DNA from: Nitrososphaerales archaeon TH526
GTDB taxonomy: Archaea > Thermoproteota > Nitrososphaeria > Nitrososphaerales > Nitrososphaeraceae
Assembly (NCBI GenBank): GCA_014523665.1
Contig: JAATVR010000219.1
Location: forward strand, 1-6,616
Direction of reading: 5' to 3'
Length of the DNA stretch: 6,616 bases
The number at the start of each line of letters is the position of its first letter. Positions within the stretch are counted from its first letter, which is position 1. Positions 5,457 to 6,616 of this stretch are shown piece by piece. A program made the translations under genes and the position numbers. The notes under the pieces are model-generated. The model was given only the letters and a program-made list of their open reading frames with translations. It did not search any database and had not been told where the DNA came from.

Positions 5457-5759
5457 CTATTGACCTGGTAGCATGCTCTTGGCTTGCCCACCTAGTTGTC
5501 CCAAGACTCCACCACCTGTTTGATTACCTGTTTGATTACCTGTTTGATTACCTGTTTGATTACCGTCCATGAGCTGTCCTACTGCTCCACCTATTTTCTC
5601 TTTAGCTTGTTGACCCATTTGGCCCAAATCTTGACCCATAGATGACTGGACAAGTTGACTGCCCATTACGAAAGAGCCTGCCAGTACAGCTGCTGAAATT
5701 GCCATTAACAATATTTTTCTGTTGTAAGTTGGTTTTAGCTGTATATATTTTGATCCCAT
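5457..5759 (-). CDS. Predicted secreted protein with four GNQT repeats (100 aa)
   Basis: No family is recognised. The N-terminus has a basic n-region (KYIQLKPTYNRK), a hydrophobic core (ILLMAISAAVLAGSFVMG) and a probable cleavage region near SSMGQD, so the mature part is only about 55-60 residues. That part is Gly/Gln-rich: LGQMGQQAKEKIGGAVGQL, then four GNQT repeats, then GGGVLGQLGGQAKSMLPGQ. The two flanking segments resemble each other (GQ...GQQAKEKI and GQLGGQAKSM), as if one short helical module had been duplicated around the repeats. Each NQT is an N-glycosylation sequon, so the repeat could be a glycan cluster on an extracellular or surface-attached protein. The start is ATG with no clear SD; an internal ATG (MAISAAV) is possible but would lose the basic n-region. 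It converges with 4891-5304 and diverges from 5828-6094. Confidence 0.75.
   Translation of the reverse strand: MGSKYIQLKPTYNRKILLMAISAAVLAGSFVMGSQLVQSSMGQDLGQMGQQAKEKIGGAVGQLMDGNQTGNQTGNQTGNQTGGGVLGQLGGQAKSMLPGQ
5514..5564 (-). repeat. 12-bp tandem minisatellite, about 4.25 copies
   Basis: ACCTGTTTGATT on the plus strand is repeated without any mismatch four times (5514-5561) plus three bases. On the coding strand each unit is GGT AAT CAA ACA, giving GNQT. Perfect nucleotide identity implies recent expansion, and the multiple-of-three unit keeps the frame whatever the copy number. Confidence 0.97.
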
Positions 5760-5827
5760 TGTGAAACGTTAGATGACGATAGGAGACGGGGAGCTAGCTA
5801 AATTAGAACACCCCCCACTCCGCTCCT
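5760..5827. promoter_or_regulatory. Divergent promoter region (68 bp)
   Basis: This region separates two divergent starts. CTAAATTAG at 5798-5806 is a near-palindromic AT core centred about 26 bases before the plus-strand ATG at 5828, the right distance for a leaderless transcript. It could also serve the minus gene, with a leader of roughly 15-20 bases. A C6 run (5811-5816) follows it. Neither gene has an SD. Confidence 0.4.
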
Positions 5828-6094
5828 ATGGCTGGTCATAGAGTAAACAAGATAAATTATTGTTGCTCGCAAGCCAAATCCATGGTGACCCCAAAGAGAT
5901 TGACTAGAAAATGTACAGAATGCCGTGATGGGATGATGGAAGGCGAACTGCAAGCCATTCCCAATGAAATGCCATTATCATCATTCCAAAGAATAGTTCC
6001 GGCCGATTATATGCCTGAAATCATGAAAAAACATCATTTCTACAAAATATTTATTTGTATCAATTGTGGTTATCTGAAGATATTTTTCAGTTAA
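5828..6094 (+). CDS. Small protein with two CxxC motifs (zinc-ribbon-like, 88 aa)
   Basis: The protein has two cysteine pairs: C29-TE-C32 in RKCTECRDG and C77-IN-C80 in FICINCGYLKIFF. Two CxxC knuckles separated by about 44 residues, the second followed by Gly-Tyr/aromatic, fit a small zinc ribbon with a long insert, which includes LQAIPNEMPLSSFQRIVPADYMPEIMKKHHFY. An extra Cys pair (C12-C13) lies in the N-terminus. Such proteins may bind nucleic acid or protein partners; no specific role can be assigned. The first ATG is used. ATG at codon 19 (5882, MVTPKRLTRKCTEC) is a real alternative, since GATAAATTA at 5849-5857 would suit a leaderless start there and C12-C13 would then drop out. It diverges from the GNQT protein gene. 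Confidence 0.7.
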   Translation: MAGHRVNKINYCCSQAKSMVTPKRLTRKCTECRDGMMEGELQAIPNEMPLSSFQRIVPADYMPEIMKKHHFYKIFICINCGYLKIFFS

Positions 6095-6438
6095 CTTCTC
6101 TTAATCCAACGGCTATCAATATTATATGACTTCCATTCGAATCCAATTCTAACTAATATTCCGTTAATTGCAGAAGCCAAAAATAATTTCCAGCAAGCTA
6201 ACCATTCGAAAGCAGCTAAGCTGACTATTACCCCTACTCACGGTAATCTGGTTGATTATACTAGTTAACGTTCAATCCTAATCGACAGCTACTACAATGG
6301 TAATGTCAGATAATCTGTGATTTTTAGATATATATAACAGCCTAGTCAGTGCAGATCCAATCAATTGTTAACTTGCTAAATCTGATTCAACCAGACGACG
6401 ATATCTAAAATATAGCACAATTTGATTTCGACAGATAG
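6095..6438. other. Intergenic region without a supportable gene
   Basis: This region lies between the CxxC protein and the DUF1059 gene. In the frame of the CxxC protein, the stretch right after its TAA stays open for 57 codons to 6265 (reading ...AEAKNNFQQANHSKAAKL...) but has no start codon. It also holds small palindromes CAGCT-A-AGCTG (6213-6223), ATTACC...GGTAAT (6227-6247) and CAGAT-A-ATCTG (6307-6317), and a TATA-like run at 6329-6337. No tRNA or other RNA was recognised. Confidence 0.5.
6329..6337. promoter_or_regulatory. TATA-like element without an assigned gene
   Basis: TATATATAA in the middle of the spacer, readable as a TATA box in either direction. No gene starts at a suitable distance on either strand, so if active it would drive a non-coding or antisense transcript. 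The 11-bp palindrome at 6307-6317 lies just beside it. Confidence 0.25.
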
Positions 6439-6616
6439 TCAGTATATGAATGAATGTATATGCATTTTCTCTTCTATCTTCATTCTCATAGAAGTGGTCA
6501 TTTCCTCCGGATTAATTGCATGATGTTCAAACATGTGCAGGAATGTCTCATTCGCGACTTTCTCTTCAGTGTTTCCATAAATAATGCAATTACAGTCCAG
6601 CCCTACATCCTCGCAG
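6439..6616 (-). CDS. DUF1059 family protein, C-terminal 58 residues (start beyond the right edge)
   Basis: The visible part begins CEDVGLDCNCIIYGNTEEKV and continues ...FEHHAINPEEMTTSMRMKIEEKMH. The CxDVGxDC start, the T-E-E that follows, and the His before a short PEEMT segment are the pattern of DUF1059, a family of small soluble proteins of unknown function common in haloarchaea, thaumarchaea and many bacteria. The family usually has only a few residues before CxDVG, so nearly the whole protein is present. Unusual here is a third Cys in LDCNC, where most members have a hydrophobic or acidic residue; together with the His residues this could make a metal site (inference). The gene ends at TGA 6439-6441 and is followed by the gene-free spacer. 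No function can be assigned. Confidence 0.85.
   Translation of the reverse strand, partial: CEDVGLDCNCIIYGNTEEKVANETFLHMFEHHAINPEEMTTSMRMKIEEKMHIHSFIY

Noticed and set aside
5514..5564. CRISPR-like array
   Set aside because: The 12-bp units are directly adjacent with no spacers and lie in frame inside a coding region.
6100..6180. TTCGAATCC-like T-loop resembling a tRNA 3' end
   Set aside because: The flanking bases do not form a T-stem and no acceptor or anticodon arm can be folded.

Overview
The window is AT-rich and reads as archaeal. The starts of several genes sit about 25-60 bases downstream of TATA-box-like elements, leaders are short, only some genes have a Shine-Dalgarno (SD) motif, and downstream regions end in T-rich runs rather than classic bacterial terminators. 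The gene content fits an ammonia-oxidising thaumarchaeon (Nitrososphaerota, Nitrososphaera/Nitrosocosmicus-like): a short-N-terminus Glu/Leu/Phe/Val dehydrogenase, a DUF1059 protein, small CxxC proteins, and small secreted Asn/Gln/Ser/Asp-rich proteins. The lineage is an inference from gene style, not from a marker gene.

Layout. Bases 1-201 hold the N-terminal end of a glutamate-dehydrogenase-family gene on the minus strand. Bases about 202-1530 are gene-poor and look eroded. They contain short protein-like stretches broken by stops and frame changes, mostly on the minus strand, and no intact recognisable gene. Bases 1531-2592 (minus) encode an intact zinc-lobe MDR oxidoreductase with a good SD; a possible 55-residue ORF ends 21 bases upstream of it. 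After a spacer, a TATA box at 3082-3089 leads into a ten-helix EamA/YedA-like transporter (3145-4113, plus). Its stop codon overlaps (ATGA) the start of a second gene (4110-4742). That gene can only be read end to end with two compensating frame changes, the second at a run of seven G.

Bases 4743-5827 hold a convergent pair of small predicted secreted proteins. One is Ser/Asp-rich (4891-5304, plus); the other carries four GNQT repeats (5457-5759, minus). A 9-bp stem-loop lies between them. Divergent from the second is a small two-CxxC protein (5828-6094, plus). Bases 6095-6438 contain no gene that can be supported, and 6439-6616 hold the C-terminal part of a DUF1059 protein on the minus strand.

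How the genes relate. Nothing here forms a recognisable pathway. The transporter and the frameshifted gene form a likely two-gene transcription unit. The two repeat-bearing secreted proteins may be cell-surface or extracellular proteins. No CRISPR array, tRNA, rRNA or intact mobile element was found. The most notable items are the doubly frame-shifted gene with its G7 tract, the expandable 12-bp GNQT repeat, and the fragmented ORFs between the two dehydrogenase genes.
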